This document shows, one piece after another, positions 1 to 9,252 of a stretch of DNA of 64,000 bases. The notes below the pieces were generated by a model. That model saw nothing but the letters and a program-made list of their open reading frames with translations. It was not told where the DNA came from and made no database searches. This DNA is from Mucilaginibacter sp. dw_454 (GTDB lineage: Bacteria; Bacteroidota; Bacteroidia; Sphingobacteriales; Sphingobacteriaceae): the NCBI RefSeq assembly GCF_018449775.1, contig NZ_JAAVVB010000003.1, positions 62,001 to 126,000 of the forward strand. Direction: 5' to 3'. Each line of letters opens with the position of its first letter. Within the stretch, counting starts at the first letter, position 1. The position numbers and the translations under genes are program-made.

Positions 1-653
1 TCTTTTGGGGTATATATGGGTGGGTATCGCTTTAAAAAGAAAACGCAGACCAATGCTACGGTTAAAAAGATGATAATAACGCTAAATGTTACTGTTATAC
101 CGTAAAATCCATAAAGCAAGCCACCTACAAGCGGACCTAAAATCGATGCTATTTGCCAGCTTGAGCTGTTCCAGCTGCTGGAGTTTGGATAAACCTCTTT
201 AGGTACACTGTGCGCCATAATGGTAAATGCTGCCGGGTTATAAAATGCCCGGGCTACACCATTGCAAAAAACCATTACATATAATATTGGGATGATCCAG
301 CCGGCATGAATATAGGCCGACATGCTTTTTAGGGTGATAGTAAACATCACTATGGACGAAAATAAAACCGCAAAAAATACAAATAGCAGCATCTTTTTCT
401 TTTCGGACTTATCTGCAATGTAACCGCCATACAGCGCAATGCCGATAGATGGTATAGCTTCGCTTAGCCCGATTAACCCCAAGGCAAAAGCACTCTTGGT
501 TAACTGGTAAACATAAAAGCCCAAAATAACGGCTTGCATTTGGTAAGCAAAGGTGAAGAAAAACTTCATGCCCAGGTATGAGCGAAAATCTTTATAACGA
601 AGAGCTATAAAAGAATCTTTAGGAGGTAAAGGTTGACTATCAGAATCTGCCAT
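1..653 (-). CDS. MFS transporter, N-terminal part (runs off the window)
   Basis: The reverse strand is open from an ATG at 653 to the left edge, about 217 codons, so the C-terminal half lies outside the window. The protein starts MADSDSQPLPPKDSFIALRY and then shows about five to six hydrophobic helices. The loop after the second helix reads GGYIADKSEKKK, a good match to the GxxxDRxxRR loop A of the major facilitator superfamily. It is probably an inner-membrane exporter or permease. The substrate cannot be told from this half. It lies upstream of recG on the same strand, with a 75-bp gap. Confidence 0.8.
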   Translation of the reverse strand, partial: MADSDSQPLPPKDSFIALRYKDFRSYLGMKFFFTFAYQMQAVILGFYVYQLTKSAFALGLIGLSEAIPSIGIALYGGYIADKSEKKKMLLFVFFAVLFSSIVMFTITLKSMSAYIHAGWIIPILYVMVFCNGVARAFYNPAAFTIMAHSVPKEVYPNSSSWNSSSWQIASILGPLVGGLLYGFYGITVTFSVIIIFLTVALVCVFFLKRYPPIYTPK

Positions 654-727
654 GCGGCAAATTTACGATTCGGCAACTAAGATTTTAGATTATTTGATTT
701 TTAGACAGTAAGATTATAGTTAGCGGC

Positions 728-2836
728 CTATGAGATTTTATCCCAGCTTAAACCTGCATTTTTAGCCATGAATGCTCGATTTAGAATCTGATTTTGGGGC
801 AATGCCAGCTGCGGGTCAACTTCAAAAATCTCTTCAACGCATTTTCTACATAACATTAATAGCTCCTGGTCTGTAGTCAAGTCGGCTACTTTAAGATCAA
901 GTAAACCGCTTTGTTGTGTGCCTTCGATATTGCCCGGACCACGCAGTTGCAGATCAGTCTCAGCTATCTCAAAGCCATTGTTGGTTTTAACCATAGTATT
1001 AAGGCGTATGCGGCCATCCGGGCTGAGTTTGTCCTTACTCATTAACAGGCAAAAAGATTGCTCTGCGCCGCGCCCTACGCGCCCCCTGAGCTGGTGCAGT
1101 TGCGACAAGCCAAATCGTTCTGCATTTTCAATGATCATGACTGAAGCATTGGGTACATTTACGCCAACTTCGATAACAGTGGTAGCTACCATGATCTGTG
1201 TTTCGCCTTTTACAAAGCGTTGCATCTCGAACTCTTTTTCGGCAGGTTTGATCTTACCATATACTACACTTAACCGATATTTTGGCAAGGGAAATTCACG
1301 CGAGATCACTTCGAAGCCTTCCATCAGGTTTTTAAGGTCCAGCTTCTCGCTTTCCTTTATTAACGGATATACAATATAAACCTGCCGACCTTTCGCAATC
1401 TCTTCCCTCATAAACCCAAATACACGAAGCCTGCTGCTTTCATAAAAATGCACCGTCTTGATAGGTTTACGGCCTGCCGGCAGTTCGTCAATTACTGAAA
1501 CATCCAGATCGCCATATAAAGTCATGGCCAGTGTGCGCGGGATAGGTGTAGCCGTCATCACCAGTATATGCGGCGGGACAACGTTTTTACGCCAAAGCCT
1601 GGCGCGCTGCTCAACGCCAAAGCGGTGCTGTTCGTCAATTACCACCATACCCAGGTTTTGATATTGCACTTTGTCTTCAATCAGCGCGTGCGTACCTATC
1701 AAAATTTTAAGCTCACCATTCTCCAGTTTTTGGTGGATGATCTTACGGTCTTTTGGTTTGGTTGAACCGGTTAATAACGCTACTTCAAGAAAGTCATCGC
1801 CTACCAGGGCTTTAATGGTTTGATAATGCTGCGAAGCCAAAATCTCGGTAGGGGCCATGATACAAGTTTGAAAACCATTATCAATGGCTATCAACATACT
1901 CATTAGCGCAACTACTGTTTTGCCGCTTCCCACATCCCCTTGTAACAGGCGATTCATCTGTACGCCGCGCTGTGTGTCCTGACGGATCTCTTTCAAAACC
2001 CGCTTTTGTGCAGTCGTAAGCTCAAAAGGTAACTTATTGTGGTAAAACTCGTTAAAGTATGGACCTACTTTATCAAAGATATTTCCCTTAAACTTTTGAA
2101 TGCGGAGGAGTTTATTTTTAAGGAGTTTTAATTGTAGAAAGAAAAGTTCTTCAAATTTAAGGCGATGCCTGGCTTCGGCCAGTTTATTGGCATCCTCCGG
2201 GAAATGAATATTCCGGTAAGCCTCGGCCCGTGCCATCAATTTAAATTTTTGGATAAGGTACAACGGCAGGTTTTCGCGGATATCGCGAGCATGTTGTTCC
2301 AGTAGTGTGGTTATCAACTTTTGCAGACCCTTGCTATCCAGGGTAAACTGCTTCAGCTTTTCTGTCGAGCTGTATACCGGTTGAAGTGTGATGTTGCCCT
2401 TGCGCTGCATAGCTTCGGGCGAGTACAGATCAAACTCGGGGTGCGACATCTGTGCTTTGCCATTAAATGATCCCGGTTTACCGAAAAGAATATAGGCTTT
2501 GCCTACAGCCAGATTTTTCTCAACCCATTTAATACCCTGGAACCATACCAGCTCCATAACACCGGTTTCGTCCTGTACCTGGGCCACCAGGCGCTTAGTG
2601 TGTTTTTCGCCCAGTAATTCTATGTGCGTAACACGGGCAGTTACCTGCACCAGGGGCAGGTCGGGCTGTATTTCTTTGATCTTATAATAGCGGGTACGGT
2701 CAATGTGTCTGAAAGGAAAATGCTGTAGCAAATCCTCCAGAGTTTTTATAGCCAGTTCTTTTTTAAGTACATCGGCACGCGCCGTGCCAACGCCTTTTAA
2801 ATATTCAATAGGAGTTTGAAATGGCTGATCGTTCAA
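728..2836 (-). CDS. recG: ATP-dependent DNA helicase RecG
   Basis: A 702-residue protein, the usual RecG length. It has an N-terminal wedge/OB-fold region (about residues 1-180) and two RecA-like helicase domains. Walker A GDVGSGKT is at 300-307, the DEQH box at 401-404, and TATPIPRTLA and QLRGRVGR motifs follow. RecG remodels stalled replication forks and drives branch migration of Holliday junctions and R-loops. The ridA gene ends 9 bp upstream on the same strand, so the two are probably co-transcribed. The ATG at 2836 gives the expected N-terminus with the helix-hairpin-like IEYLKGVGTARADVL. Confidence 0.97.
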   Translation of the reverse strand: MNDQPFQTPIEYLKGVGTARADVLKKELAIKTLEDLLQHFPFRHIDRTRYYKIKEIQPDLPLVQVTARVTHIELLGEKHTKRLVAQVQDETGVMELVWFQGIKWVEKNLAVGKAYILFGKPGSFNGKAQMSHPEFDLYSPEAMQRKGNITLQPVYSSTEKLKQFTLDSKGLQKLITTLLEQHARDIRENLPLYLIQKFKLMARAEAYRNIHFPEDANKLAEARHRLKFEELFFLQLKLLKNKLLRIQKFKGNIFDKVGPYFNEFYHNKLPFELTTAQKRVLKEIRQDTQRGVQMNRLLQGDVGSGKTVVALMSMLIAIDNGFQTCIMAPTEILASQHYQTIKALVGDDFLEVALLTGSTKPKDRKIIHQKLENGELKILIGTHALIEDKVQYQNLGMVVIDEQHRFGVEQRARLWRKNVVPPHILVMTATPIPRTLAMTLYGDLDVSVIDELPAGRKPIKTVHFYESSRLRVFGFMREEIAKGRQVYIVYPLIKESEKLDLKNLMEGFEVISREFPLPKYRLSVVYGKIKPAEKEFEMQRFVKGETQIMVATTVIEVGVNVPNASVMIIENAERFGLSQLHQLRGRVGRGAEQSFCLLMSKDKLSPDGRIRLNTMVKTNNGFEIAETDLQLRGPGNIEGTQQSGLLDLKVADLTTDQELLMLCRKCVEEIFEVDPQLALPQNQILNRAFMAKNAGLSWDKIS

Positions 2837-2845
2837 AGGTTATAA

Positions 2846-3226
2846 TCAGGCTTTAACGGCTATTACAGAAATTTCGACACTAACGCCTTTAGGCAGGGCA
2901 GATACTTGTACGGTTTCGCGCGCCGGGAAATTATCTTCAAAGTAAGACCCGTAAACCTCGTTAACCTCGGCAAAATCAGCCATGTTGGTCAAAAAGATGG
3001 TGCTCTTAACGATGTGGCTAAAATCGGCTTTTGCCTGGGATAGCACAGCTCCAATGTTTTCCATTACCAGGTGAGTGGCGGCAGTAATATTATCGGTAAC
3101 TAATTCGCCGGTAAACGGGTGTAAAGGTATCTGGCCAGAAACATATATGGTATTGCCGGCTTGTATGCCCTGGTTATATGGGCCTATAGGCTCTGGAGCG
3201 TCGGCTGTTTTAATTACTTTTTTCAT
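2846..3226 (-). CDS. ridA: RidA family 2-iminobutanoate/2-iminopropanoate deaminase
   Basis: A 126-residue protein that matches the YjgF/YER057c/UK114 family over its whole length. It begins MKKVIKTADAPEPIGPYNQG and carries the signature region PARETVQVSALPKG, whose Arg anchors the imine substrate carboxylate, followed by the VEISVIAV end. RidA hydrolyses reactive enamine/imine intermediates made by PLP enzymes such as threonine dehydratase. It acts in the cytosol as a trimer. It precedes recG by 9 bp, so they probably share a transcript. The functional link to recG is unclear. Confidence 0.93.
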   Translation of the reverse strand: MKKVIKTADAPEPIGPYNQGIQAGNTIYVSGQIPLHPFTGELVTDNITAATHLVMENIGAVLSQAKADFSHIVKSTIFLTNMADFAEVNEVYGSYFEDNFPARETVQVSALPKGVSVEISVIAVKA

Positions 3227-3256
3227 AGTACGTAATAATTGTGATTTATGCTGATT

Positions 3257-3403
3257 TTAGTGCTTTTTTAAAATGAACCATTGTATTAGTTTCCAGATAA
3301 TACCCAATAAAAACACCGTAATAGCAGTGGCATTAACAGCATGCATTACTCTTAAATTAAAGCTGGTAGGTCTGTTCGGATCTTTTTTGCGAAAAAAGTA
3401 CAT
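3257..3403 (-). CDS. 48-residue single-TM membrane protein (DUF6728-like)
   Basis: A short gene in the gap between ridA and the OmpA-type porin, translated MYFFRKKDPNRPTSFNLRVM and on to a stop at 3257. The first 20 residues are basic and end in an amphipathic stretch. One transmembrane helix (about residues 24-45, rich in V, F, L, I and W) precedes a KKH tail. It resembles small proteins of Sphingobacteriaceae that I recall as DUF6728, but that name is from memory. A TAAATTTG promoter box sits only 4 nt upstream of the ATG. Function unknown. Confidence 0.72.
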   Translation of the reverse strand: MYFFRKKDPNRPTSFNLRVMHAVNATAITVFLLGIIWKLIQWFILKKH

Positions 3404-3407
3404 AGTA

Positions 3408-3415
3408 CAAATTTA
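3408..3415 (-). promoter_or_regulatory. -7 promoter box TAAATTTG for the 48-residue protein
   Basis: On the minus strand TAAATTTG matches the Bacteroidetes sigma-ABfr -7 consensus TAnnTTTG and is separated from the ATG by four bases. The transcript would then be leaderless or nearly so. No clear -33 TTG was found. Confidence 0.45.
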
Positions 3416-3462
3416 ATAAATTTTAGCCCCTGGGCTTTATAGCACAAATATAGTTAAACAAA

Positions 3463-3490
3463 AAAGGCTCCCCAAAATTGGAGAGCCTTT
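3463..3490 (-). terminator. Intrinsic terminator of the OmpA-family gene
   Basis: AAAGGCTC at 3463-3470 pairs with GAGCCTTT at 3483-3490. Read on the minus strand, the stem is followed by a run of six T. It lies 29 bp beyond the stop codon of the OmpA-family gene and ahead of the small membrane-protein gene. Confidence 0.85.
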
Positions 3491-3519
3491 ATATTTTAAC
3501 TTAACTGTTTATTCAAAAA

Positions 3520-4899
3520 TTATTTTTTGAATTGAACACGACGGTTTAATACACGTCCTTCTTCAGTTGAGTTGTCAGCAATTGGACGAGTTTCGCCATA
3601 TGCTTTTACTTTTACTTTTTTAGCATCAACACCAGAGTTAACTAAGTAAGTTTTTACTGAGTTAGCACGGTCTTTAGATAAAGCTAAGTTGTGAGCAGCA
3701 GTACCTTCAGATGAAGCGAAACCATCTAACTCAACTTTAGAACCTGATGCACGTAAGTCAGCAGAAGTAGCATCAAGAACCGGGTAAGAAGAAGTTCTTA
3801 ATACTGAGCTATCAAACTCGAATTGAATGTTGCTGTAAGCAGCAGCACCAACTTCTTGTTTTCTCATGAACAATGAAGTATCAATTTTAGGGAACACGAT
3901 AGCGCAACCTGAACCGTCAACTACTGTACCAGCAGCAGTGTTAGGGCATTTGTCAAATTGATCAGCAACACCGTCACCGTCAGAATCTTTTTTCAAGTCG
4001 TTAACTGCGTTTTCAACGTTAGTTACACGGCCTTTCAATGCTTCAACTTCTTTACGCAATGCCTCGTCGTATAATTCGTCATACATCATAGCAACTGGGT
4101 TAACCCACTCTAAGTTTGCTTTTGATTTTGAACCTAAAGTGAAGTCTAAACCTGCATAACCGTAAGAGTAACGGTCTTTAGTAGGATAGCCTTTTTTCAC
4201 ACCGTCAAATATGTCATCATCAACAAAGTTTTCAGTGTAACCTAATTTAAAGCCAATAGCGTCAGATAATTTGAATTTAACACCAACACCAACTGGAATA
4301 ACTAGTTCTGTTACTCTGTTTGGGTAAGTTGAAGTAGGTACAACAGGTAAACCTAAAGAGTTAGGACCGCCAGTTAAAGTTGGTTTAAAATTTACCAAAC
4401 CAGCACCAGCATTAACTAAGAAGTTAATAGCATTTTCGCGACGTAGATAATCTATAGTAGCTACGTTAACCTCACCAGAGATAGCACCTTGGAAGAAATT
4501 AGTTTTGAAAGCTGAGTAATCATTACCAGTTACACCGTCAACGATGTAAGGAGTAGGGCCGCCAACTGGTGAGCTGGTAGCTTTACCTTGTACTTGACCA
4601 CCACGAAGGTTTAATTGTAATGAAAAAGAATGTGCTAATTGTTTTTTAATGTCAACACCGTAACCAAGGCTGATTTTGTTTCCGGTGAAATCACTTGAAC
4701 CACCGGTTCCAAGTAATGGTGACGTTGCGCCAACATTTAAGCCAATACTCCAGGTATTGTACTGTCCAGCACCACCAAATACCTTGGCAGTGGTTGTAGT
4801 CGACGACGTTGTTTCTGTGGTTTGAGCGCTAACTGCACCGGCTACCATCAAAGAAACAAAAGAGAGAGCGACTGTTTTTTTTAATGTAGAATAGTTCAT
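3520..4899 (-). CDS. OmpA-family outer membrane porin with C-terminal peptidoglycan-binding domain
   Basis: A 459-residue protein when started at the ATG at 4899. It has a signal peptide (MNYSTLKKTVALSFVSLMVA, cleaved after AVSAQ) and an N-terminal beta-barrel region of about 270 residues. A thrombospondin type 3-like calcium segment DSDGDGVADQFDKCPNT and an OmpA C-terminal domain follow, with the latter containing DGFASSEG and the terminal NRRVQFKK. It is an outer-membrane anchor to peptidoglycan and probably abundant. A longer in-frame start exists 174 bp upstream, but it would bury the signal peptide. The gene is flanked by a consensus promoter box and a strong terminator, so it is monocistronic. 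Confidence 0.93.
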   Translation of the reverse strand: MNYSTLKKTVALSFVSLMVAGAVSAQTTETTSSTTTTAKVFGGAGQYNTWSIGLNVGATSPLLGTGGSSDFTGNKISLGYGVDIKKQLAHSFSLQLNLRGGQVQGKATSSPVGGPTPYIVDGVTGNDYSAFKTNFFQGAISGEVNVATIDYLRRENAINFLVNAGAGLVNFKPTLTGGPNSLGLPVVPTSTYPNRVTELVIPVGVGVKFKLSDAIGFKLGYTENFVDDDIFDGVKKGYPTKDRYSYGYAGLDFTLGSKSKANLEWVNPVAMMYDELYDEALRKEVEALKGRVTNVENAVNDLKKDSDGDGVADQFDKCPNTAAGTVVDGSGCAIVFPKIDTSLFMRKQEVGAAAYSNIQFEFDSSVLRTSSYPVLDATSADLRASGSKVELDGFASSEGTAAHNLALSKDRANSVKTYLVNSGVDAKKVKVKAYGETRPIADNSTEEGRVLNRRVQFKK

Positions 4900-4939
4900 A
4901 GTTTTAAGATTAAACAATGTTTTAATTGTGATTTTTTTC

Positions 4940-4947
4940 CAAAAATA
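4940..4947 (-). promoter_or_regulatory. -7 promoter box TATTTTTG for the OmpA-family gene
   Basis: On the minus strand TATTTTTG matches TAnnTTTG, 40 bp before the ATG at 4899. It supports that start over the longer upstream frame, which begins beyond the promoter. Confidence 0.5.
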
Positions 4948-5050
4948 GTAATTATGTTTGAAACGGTTACCAAATTCTGTTCCAAAAATCATAATACCAA
5001 CACAAAGAAATAAAAAATGTTCTATAAATAGTACAAATAAAATTAATGCT

Positions 5051-6340
5051 ATGAAATATTTACCTGCCGACAATAGTTTATTTACAAATAATAGAAAAAA
5101 TTTCGTTTCGAGTATAAAAGCCTCATCTTTAGCGATATTTTATGCAAATGACGAGTATCCGAGGAGTGGTGATCAGACCTTTGTATTTAAGCAAAATGCC
5201 GATTTTTTTTATTTAACAGGCATAGATCAGGAGCAAAGTATTCTGCTATTGTTTCCTGACTGTCCTAATTCCTTATACAAAGAAGTACTGTTTTTAAGAC
5301 AAACCAATGAACATATTGCCGTTTGGGAAGGACACAAGTATACTAAAGAAGAAGCAAGAGAAGCCTCGGGAATTGAAGCTGTATATTGGCTAAGCGAATT
5401 TGATAATATACTGCATAGTATTATAAACTATGCCGATAATATCTACATCAACACCAATGAGAATGACCGCTTTAGCTTTTCTGTTCCGTATCGCGATTTG
5501 CGCATGCTGGAAAGCCTGCGTGCCAAATACCCGTTACACCATTATGAGCGCTCGGCACCCATTATGCGCGACCTGCGCCCGGTTAAATCGCAAATAGAAA
5601 TAGATCTGACCAAAAAAGCATGCGCTATTACTAAAGATGCTTTCGAGCGGGTATTGAAGTTTACCAAGCCCGGCGTGACCGAGTATGAGATCGAGGCCGA
5701 GATCATCCATGAGTTTATCAGGCAGCGTGCTACCGGCCACGCTTATACCCCTATCATTGCATCGGGCAAGAATGCTATTGTACTACATTATATAGATAAC
5801 AACCAGGTTTGTAATGATGGCGATGTGATATTATTCGATTTTGGCGCAGAGTACGGAAACTATAATGCCGATATGAGCCGCTCGATACCCGTGAATGGCC
5901 GTTTTACTAAACGCCAGCGCGATGTGTATGATGCAGTACTGCGGGTAATGCGCGAAGCCACCAAAATGATTGTTGAAGGAACCGTCTGGAATGAGTACCA
6001 CGACGAGGTAGGCAAGATCATGAGCAGTGAGTTAATTGGTCTTGGCCTGTTAACCAAACACGATGTTGAAAAGCAGGACCCTAAAATGCCGGCTTATAAA
6101 AAATACTTTATGCATGGCACCTCGCATCACCTGGGTTTAGATGTGCATGATTATGCCAGTCGCTACAAACCGTTCGAGGTAGGCAATATCCTAACCTGCG
6201 AGCCGGGTATTTATATTCCTGCAGAAGGTTTGGGTATCCGTATTGAGGATAATATCCTGATAACCAAAGGTGGTAATGTTGATTTAATGGCTGATATCCC
6301 GGTTGAGGCGGATCATATCGAGGAAATCATGAATTCGTAA
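5051..6340 (+). CDS. Aminopeptidase P family protein (M24B, Xaa-Pro aminopeptidase)
   Basis: A 429-residue protein from the ATG at 5051. It has an N-terminal AMP_N domain (about 1-135) and a pita-bread M24 domain (about 150-429). The dinuclear metal ligands are visible: D in LFDFGAEYGN and D in NADMSR, H in HGTSHHLGLDVHD, E in CEPGIYI, and E in RIEDNIL. The family removes an N-terminal residue ahead of proline in cytosolic peptides. It is divergent from the OmpA-family gene. The in-frame ATG at 4958 would overlap that gene's promoter, so it is less likely to be the start. Confidence 0.92.
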   Translation: MKYLPADNSLFTNNRKNFVSSIKASSLAIFYANDEYPRSGDQTFVFKQNADFFYLTGIDQEQSILLLFPDCPNSLYKEVLFLRQTNEHIAVWEGHKYTKEEAREASGIEAVYWLSEFDNILHSIINYADNIYINTNENDRFSFSVPYRDLRMLESLRAKYPLHHYERSAPIMRDLRPVKSQIEIDLTKKACAITKDAFERVLKFTKPGVTEYEIEAEIIHEFIRQRATGHAYTPIIASGKNAIVLHYIDNNQVCNDGDVILFDFGAEYGNYNADMSRSIPVNGRFTKRQRDVYDAVLRVMREATKMIVEGTVWNEYHDEVGKIMSSELIGLGLLTKHDVEKQDPKMPAYKKYFMHGTSHHLGLDVHDYASRYKPFEVGNILTCEPGIYIPAEGLGIRIEDNILITKGGNVDLMADIPVEADHIEEIMNS

Positions 6341-6356
6341 TTTGATTTGCATGCGG

Positions 6357-6418
6357 GAGACGCAAAATATTGCGTCTCTACAAAACACCCTAACGTAGAG
6401 ACGCAATATTTTGCGTCT
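6357..6418 (+). repeat. Family A hairpin repeat pair
   Basis: Two 24-25-bp copies in inverted orientation, 6357-6381 and 6395-6418, around a 13-bp spacer. Each copy is itself a hairpin: GAGACGCAA, loop AATA, TTGCGTCTC. The second copy runs into the stop codon of the meaB gene on the other strand. Similar pairs lie at 21198-21292 and 61578-61672. The pair sits between convergent genes and could serve as a bidirectional terminator, though it has no T tract. Confidence 0.9.
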
Positions 6419-7305
6419 TAATAAAGGTTAACAAAATTATAAAGGTTAAACCCTTTGTCATTCAACGCTTCGGCAAGATCCTGCCGGAGCTTTTTTTTGT
6501 CGATACCGGTCATGCGTTTTTGCTGGATGAGCTTGTATGCTTTTTCAGCAAGCAGATATTCTTTGCGTGTATTTTTAATATTTTGTGCCGATAAAATGAA
6601 CTGCACAACCTCATCAATACCCTGGTTAGTCGTCGCTATAGTTTTAAAAACAGGTGTCTCGGTAGTTTCTTTTTGATGGATGATCTTTTTGAGGTTATTG
6701 GCGAACAGATCGGCATCGTCCCTGTCGGCTTTATTAATAATAAAGGCATCAGCAATTTCCATGAGGCCAGATTTGATATTCTGGATCTCATCGCCCGACT
6801 CAGGCACCAGCACCACAAAAGTCAGATCTGCCAAACCCGCTATCTCAATCTCCGACTGGCCAACACCTACAGTTTCTATCAGCACATAATCAAAGCCTGC
6901 GGCGCGCAGTACATCAGTCATTTCAATGGTTTTGGCTGATAGTCCGCCTAGCGATCCACGCGTAGCCAGCGAACGAATGAAAACATCCGGACTATTAAAA
7001 TGATTGGCCATCCGTATCCGGTCGCCCAATAAAGAGCCAAAGTTAAACGGCGATGTAGGGTCGATAGCCAGCACGGCTACCTTATTGCCTTTATTAACCA
7101 GTTGTGCTATCAGGCTATTTACCAGCGTACTTTTGCCTGCCCCCGGTGGGCCGGTTATACCTATTATAGGTGTGCTTTTTGTGAACCGGAGATTTTTAAG
7201 CAACTCATCGGACGCGGCTAACTCATTCTCAACCACAGTCAACGCGCGGGCAACCGATTTAAAATCGGTACAAGAAATAGTTAATGGTTGGTTTGAGCGC
7301 GCCAC
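6418..7305 (-). CDS. meaB: Methylmalonyl-CoA mutase-associated GTPase MeaB
   Basis: A 295-residue G3E-family GTPase, typical of MeaB/ArgK. Walker A GPPGAGKST is at 52-60. The family motifs DPTSPFNFGSLLGDRIRM and ETVGVGQSEIEIA follow, and the guanine-specificity NKAD is in FIINKADRDD. MeaB loads and protects the adenosylcobalamin cofactor of methylmalonyl-CoA mutase. The mutase is not in this window. A biotin carrier subunit at 57420 could belong to the same propionate route. The 3' end overlaps a Family A hairpin. Confidence 0.95.
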   Translation of the reverse strand: MARSNQPLTISCTDFKSVARALTVVENELAASDELLKNLRFTKSTPIIGITGPPGAGKSTLVNSLIAQLVNKGNKVAVLAIDPTSPFNFGSLLGDRIRMANHFNSPDVFIRSLATRGSLGGLSAKTIEMTDVLRAAGFDYVLIETVGVGQSEIEIAGLADLTFVVLVPESGDEIQNIKSGLMEIADAFIINKADRDDADLFANNLKKIIHQKETTETPVFKTIATTNQGIDEVVQFILSAQNIKNTRKEYLLAEKAYKLIQQKRMTGIDKKKLRQDLAEALNDKGFNLYNFVNLY

Positions 7306-7387
7306 TTTCTGTTATTGGATTTTACAAATGAATAAAAATATCGCAACATAAATTAATATATCTTTATAATTGCAGCAACGCATTACC

Positions 7388-8443
7388 ATGTCAAAGCCAT
7401 CTGTATTAGTCACCTTCGATTCGATGAAGAACCCAAACTCGGGTTATTTCAGTTTCGGCAAAGGGCTTGGCGATGCGCTGATCAAAGAAAACAGTAACAG
7501 GTTCAAGTTAACCTATTATATGTTTAAAAATACTATCTACTTTTTTAATAGGTTGGTAGAGATTATTTACCTGTACCGCTGGCATCGGTTCTTTTTTCCT
7601 TTTTATAACAACTTTGATGTAGTGCATTTTACTGATCAAACTTGCCGGTTAAGGCCGTACCGCGTTAACGGCAAAAAGATCATGACCATTCATGACATTA
7701 ACAAGGTACACCTGCCGGGCAGCAAACAGCATAAAATAGACAAGCATATCAATAAGCTGCGCAGCTATATGGCGCATTGCGACAGGATAGTTGCCATATC
7801 GCAATTTGTTGCCGATGATGTACTGCGGTTCATCCCCGAAATAAAAGGCAAATTGAGTGTGATTCATAACGGAGCCGATAAACTGTATGTAACCGAAAAT
7901 TACGAGCCAACATATCGGCCTAAAAAAGCTTTTCTGTTTACCATCGGCTTATTGTCGCCACAAAAAGGATTTCATTATATCCCGGTCTTACTTCAGGGTA
8001 ATGATTATGAGCTGGTGATATCCGGCATTGAAACACCGCACAAAGCAAGGATATTGGAAGAGGCCGAAAAATACGGTTGCCTTGACCGTCTAACCTTGAC
8101 CGGCCCTATTGCAGACGAAGACAAAGCCTGGTACTTTAAAAATTGCAGTGCCTTTGTATTTCCATCTATTGCAGAAGGGTTTGGTTTGCCGGTTATTGAG
8201 GCGCAGTATTTCGGTAAGCCGGTTTTTTTAGCTAAAGCAACGTCGCTGCCCGAGGTTGGTGGTAGCGTAGCCTATTACTTCAATAATTTTGAACCTGCCC
8301 ATATGCAGGCTGTTTTTAATGATGGAATGAAAGACTATGCAAACAACCATCGCGAAGCTGCCATTATTGAACATGCCAATCAATTTTCGTGGGAAAACTC
8401 GGCCGGCAAGTATTTAGCTTTGTATGAGGAAGTGTTGAAGTAG
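7388..8443 (+). CDS. Glycosyltransferase family 4 (GT-B)
   Basis: A 351-residue protein starting MSKPSVLVTFDSMKNPNSGY. The N-terminal half recalls Glyco_transf_4. The C-terminal GT1 domain has the sugar-nucleotide site FPSIAEGFGLPVIEAQYFGKP with the E-x7-E pattern, and SLPEVGGSVAYYF follows. It probably transfers a hexose in surface-glycan synthesis on the cytosolic side of the inner membrane. A TTG six codons upstream is an alternative start. It ends one base before the end of the convergent GT2 gene, with no terminator between them. Confidence 0.9.
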   Translation: MSKPSVLVTFDSMKNPNSGYFSFGKGLGDALIKENSNRFKLTYYMFKNTIYFFNRLVEIIYLYRWHRFFFPFYNNFDVVHFTDQTCRLRPYRVNGKKIMTIHDINKVHLPGSKQHKIDKHINKLRSYMAHCDRIVAISQFVADDVLRFIPEIKGKLSVIHNGADKLYVTENYEPTYRPKKAFLFTIGLLSPQKGFHYIPVLLQGNDYELVISGIETPHKARILEEAEKYGCLDRLTLTGPIADEDKAWYFKNCSAFVFPSIAEGFGLPVIEAQYFGKPVFLAKATSLPEVGGSVAYYFNNFEPAHMQAVFNDGMKDYANNHREAAIIEHANQFSWENSAGKYLALYEEVLK

Positions 8444-8444
8444 A

Positions 8445-9155
8445 TTATCTCTTTTTCTTCAAGTTCCTTTTAAATCGCCAGAATAAAAAACGCAGCCATA
8501 TATTATTGCCAAAGTACTTACGCACTAACGCGCCACGATCTTTTTCAAAATCTTTATCTATTGATGTGCTAGAGACACCAGTCTGATTAAAATTGGCCAC
8601 CAGGTGATCTTTAAATTCAAATCGGTACTCGCCGCTATTATATAGCTCCATGTTGAGGGCGTAATCGGCAGAGATTTTATAGCGGGTGTTGAATTGATAT
8701 TTATCAAAAACTGCTTTAGGGTATATCATGGCCTGGTGGCAAAGCCCGTATTTAGCAAAGCCATATTCATTTACCGGTATGGTTGGCCCACCCAGCGTCA
8801 TTACTCTACCATAATATATAAGGTGTTGGTCTTGCAGTTCGTTAGCCAGTTTGGTAAAATCATCAAACAATACATCATCGGCACCTAAAAAATAAATCCA
8901 TTGGCCGGTAGCGTGTTTAGTGCCCTTGTTCATGGCATCATAAATACCGGCGTCCTTTTCGCTTTTCCAATAAGCTATTCTGTCAGTATTTTGTTCCAAT
9001 ATTTTAGTTGTGCCGTCGGTACTAGCGCCGTCTATCACTACAATTTCAAGTGCGGGATACTTTTGTTGGTAAATACTGTCCAGACAGGCTTGCAAGGTGT
9101 GGGCGACATTGTAGGTTACTATGACGATAGAAATTTTAGGCGCGTTTGTTTTCAC
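8445..9155 (-). CDS. Glycosyltransferase family 2 (GT-A)
   Basis: About 236 residues. It opens with KISIVIVTYNVAHTLQACLD, the classic GT2 beginning, followed by VVIDGASTDGT and KDAGIYDAMNKG. The metal-binding acidic site is FLGADDVLFDD. There is no ATG start: either GTG at 9155 or TTG at 9164 must be used. It is transcribed against its neighbours in the glycosyltransferase block. The short length and sequence resemble the WcaA/PgaA-like GT2 group of LPS or capsule clusters. The acceptor is unknown. Confidence 0.9.
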   Translation of the reverse strand: MKTNAPKISIVIVTYNVAHTLQACLDSIYQQKYPALEIVVIDGASTDGTTKILEQNTDRIAYWKSEKDAGIYDAMNKGTKHATGQWIYFLGADDVLFDDFTKLANELQDQHLIYYGRVMTLGGPTIPVNEYGFAKYGLCHQAMIYPKAVFDKYQFNTRYKISADYALNMELYNSGEYRFEFKDHLVANFNQTGVSSTSIDKDFEKDRGALVRKYFGNNIWLRFLFWRFKRNLKKKR

Positions 9156-9190
9156 GGTGCTCAAATGTTAATTATTTATAACGAGTACTG

Positions 9191-9198
9191 TATATTTG
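9191..9198 (+). promoter_or_regulatory. -7 promoter box TATATTTG for the GT2-GT4-GT9 operon
   Basis: An exact TAnnTTTG match 55 bp ahead of the ATG at 9253. It lies in the divergent gap next to the non-ATG start of the opposing GT2 gene. Confidence 0.5.
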
Positions 9199-9252
9199 GG
9201 GCGACCGTTATACTACCGCAAAGTAACGGTTTATACATATATATTCTACCAC

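Noticed and set aside
4958..5050. In-frame upstream start of the M24 aminopeptidase.
   Set aside because: It lies next to the divergent promoter, and its 31 residues have no family match. The ATG at 5051 gives the normal N-terminus.
4900..5073. N-terminal extension of the OmpA-family protein and a 58-residue leader.
   Set aside because: The extension would overlap the divergent M24 peptidase gene and the promoter box at 4940-4947, and it hides a clean signal peptide at the ATG at 4899.
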